A DNA stretch of 64,000 nucleotides. Origin: Todiramphus chloris collaris. Taxonomy: Eukaryota > Chordata > Aves > Coraciiformes > Alcedinidae. Positions 54,501 through 57,500 of this stretch are shown here, piece by piece (within the stretch, counting starts at the first letter, position 1; each line of letters opens with the position of its first letter). Position numbers and translations under genes: made by a program. Location of the stretch: positions 1,211,874 to 1,275,873 of the forward strand of contig JANVCC010000153.1 in assembly GCA_025345505.1 (NCBI GenBank), written 5' to 3'. The notes beneath the pieces are model-generated. The model was not told where the DNA came from and made no database searches. It saw only the letters and a program-made list of their open reading frames with translations.

Positions 54501-57500
54501 GCTCATGTCTGTGCTTGCACAACTAGAGTGTGTGAAATAAAATAATTGAAGGAATTCTCTGTTTTGGGAGGGAGGAGAAAAGATGGAACAAAGAGGGAAG
54601 AAAGCAGTGACTTTCATGGAAGAATAGCAATAACAAGACAAGGAATGCCAATAATGATGATCAAATTGAAGAAGTCCTTTATTACAGTGACTGCTAACGA
54701 AAAATCTTGATTCACTGTATGATCCTAAGGAGATATACATTGAGTTGAGGAGCTGATATCAGGATACCTATATGTAACCTCTAGATCTGCCCAGTCCTAC
54801 ACAGCCTCACTGAAATGATGGCTTAGACCAACAACAAAAAGTAATTCAACAGCATTTCTAAAATTTTGACAAACAGGAATAAACACCCAGACACAAGAGA
54901 AAAATAGGCAATGAAATATCAACCAAAATATGTCTCCAACCTGTGATGACAATTTTGAAGGTCAGTTTCTGTCCAGCAGCTTCGCAGGTGTACTCCCCAG
55001 CATCCTTCTTCTCCACCTGACCCACCACCAGGCGACGAGATTTTCCCTCTGATTCCACCTTGAACTTCTTGCTCGAGGTGATCAGTTTCCCATCCTTGTA
55101 CCATTTCACGTCGGTCTTCTCCTGAGCCACCTCACAGCTCAGTGTGGCATTTTCTGATAGTGCTGCTTTCACCTCTTTCTGCACCTTGTCCTTGTTAATA
55201 AATAGATCATCTGCTTCTGTGAGGTAAGAGAAGCAATTTAAAAATCACAGGTACGTTCACACTGCCCAAAGTTTTCAAACCCAAATGAAAAATATGACAA
55301 CTTCCACAGGTCTCTCATTTTGGAGCAGTCCCACCTGCAGCTAAGATAGACTCAAACAGGACATGACTCCCTGTCCCTACCTTTATACCTATAAATCACA
55401 ACAGTGAATATAAACTTGCCTGCTTTTCTTTACTGGAGAATCAGAAAATGACAAGAACTGCTGAGTGCTATTCACCTCACAGATGAAGACAACTAGCTGT
55501 AGACATCTGTGTGACAGTGGGTGCATGCAAGCTGGTTGCCTGATCAACCTGCCTGCTCCAGGAAGGTCTCGGCTACACAGACCATGGAGCCCAGAAAGTG
55601 AGACATTTTCCTCTACAGTAAGAGTAACTCAGGGACCTTTTTGTGATAAGAACCAAAATACATCTCCCACCTGTGACGACAATCTTGAAGGTCAGTTTCT
55701 GGCCAGCAGCCTCACAGGTGTACTCCCCAGCATCCTTCTTCTCCACCTGACCCACCACCAGGTGACGTGATTTGCCCTCTGACTCCACCTTGAACTTCTT
55801 GCTCAAGGTGATCAGTTTCCCTTCCTTGTACCATTTCACGTCGGTCTTCTCCTGGGCCACCTCACAACTCAGCATGGCGTTTTGTGTCAGCACAGCCTTT
55901 ACCTCCTTTTGTACCTTGTTCCTGTTTGTAAACACATCTTCTGCCTCTGTAACAAAGCCACAATAGTCACACACAGCTTTTTGCAGTTTTCTTCTCTGGT
56001 GCTTAATCAACTTCTCCCTGTTTTACTATAGTTACCCTTGACAGGTAGTATCATGACGACCCGTTAGGACAAGAAAGCACCTTCATTTCTAATTTGCTGA
56101 CAGGAGGTGAATAGGTGAAAGGAATTCTGGGATAAACTCTAAAAAAAGTCACAATTTGAGTACTGACTTGAACCTGGGACTTTGAGCACGAACATCAACT
56201 GCCTGAACCCTCTTTCCTCTTCTCTCATTTCTCTTACGATGCCTCCCCAAGCTTCCAGGGAGTCAGAAGGGAACAGTCCTCATATCCTCATGTCCAGGAA
56301 CTATTGCTCTTTTTCTGTCTTTGAGTCACTCAAATTCTCCATCTAATCTGAGCTCTTCAAACACCTCCCCCTTCCCTTTTATCTGTCCCTACACCTCTCC
56401 TATGGCTTCACACTGTCATTCTCTAGTTTTTCTACAACCACACCAGCTAATTGTGAGACGTGCAGAAATTATCATCCTTGCCCATCATTTTCTTTGTGGT
56501 TACAATTAGTCATGGATGCAAAAGTGTGTATATAAAATGTTGATATGACAGGTGACTGAAAAAATCAAGCCCTACTCCTCAGGTGTTTCACCCCAGAGAG
56601 GCTGGGAGATAATCTCCAAATGTAAGATACTACCCAAAATGGAATATTCCTTTTTTTTTTTTTTTTTTCTTTTTTTATTGTTTGGCATTTTTAGCATTTT
56701 CTCACCTTTAACTTTGACTTGGAATGTTGTTCTGTCGCCCTTCGTTTCACAGGTATAGCTCCCTTGGTCTTGCTTTGTCACCTTCTTGATGATGAGCTTG
56801 CGTTGTGTCCCCTGTGAGACAACAGTTGTCCTCTGGTCCTGCTTCACCTCAGTTTGATCCTTCTTCCATACCACAGCTCCACTTGCTGCTGACACCTCAC
56901 ACACCAGCTCCAGGTTTTCAGAAGGACTGACTGATATTTCTGGAGTTGTTTTGGGTTTGTTAACAAAATTAACATCTTCATCTGGAAAGAGAAAGAGAAA
57001 GCAGTTCAGGCTTGTCAGCACAAAGTCAAGATACAGTAATTACTGATCATTATTTCATTGCCAGTCACACCTGGGTCACTTATCAAGTTCTAGATAGATG
57101 TGAATCTTTGCCCGCTTGTGTCCATGTAGATGATGTGCATCTATTTTCTGAACCCCTTTCAGAAGCCAGGCATGAAAGCTCTTACAGAGCACAGGTTTGT
57201 ATTACCAGAGTTGCATGTGCACAGAGCCACGAACAGAACTTGGCCTGACATCATGAGACCATAAAGCCTAATATGGGCTTTAATCCACAGCTCTTGTCTC
57301 ATCACATGCATGAATGTTGATGCCCAACATTCTGACAGATGGTGCAAAATTCTTCTCTGATCTTCAGATAATTGCTCTCAGTTACAACCACATTCATCTC
57401 TCCTACACCCTTCTGGATCTTTTACATCAACATGAGATACCCTCAACTTGTTGGCACTTTAATCACCGCTCCTTGTTTCTGATATCAAGAAAAATCCAGG

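Larger units (their letters stand above)
50027..54940 (-). other. Intron D4-D5 (4,914 bp), the largest in the window
   Basis: It separates the two copies of the duplicated block. It contains three CR1 pieces (50705-50808 plus strand; 51749-51890 and 52993-53575 minus strand). The rest is unique sequence. I found no additional Ig exon. Confidence 0.8.
42507..55946 (-). repeat. Array A: coding tandem repeat of Ig exons
   Basis: Seven near-identical exons (D3-D9) plus the diverged D10. The block from CEVAQEK to GQKLTFK, about 60 codons, is the same in most copies at both protein and nucleotide level. Variation is concentrated in the first 30 codons and the last five. Introns are mostly not alignable by eye, except for the D3-D4 and D5-D6 pair. 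Confidence 0.9.
54941..55946 (-). repeat. Two-exon duplicated block, copy 2 (D3-D4)
   Basis: Exons D3 and D4 with a 454-bp intron that aligns with the 657-bp intron of D5-D6. The regions around CACAGATGAAGACAACT and TGCCTGATCAACCTG occur in both introns in the same order. Confidence 0.88.

Noticed and set aside
44232..55966. Repeated plus-strand open frames with nearly the same protein ([16 protein letters not shown] start) opposite the array A exons
   Set aside because: They are antisense shadows of the near-identical D3-D9 exons and repeat only because the exons do. They have no splice or promoter context of their own.
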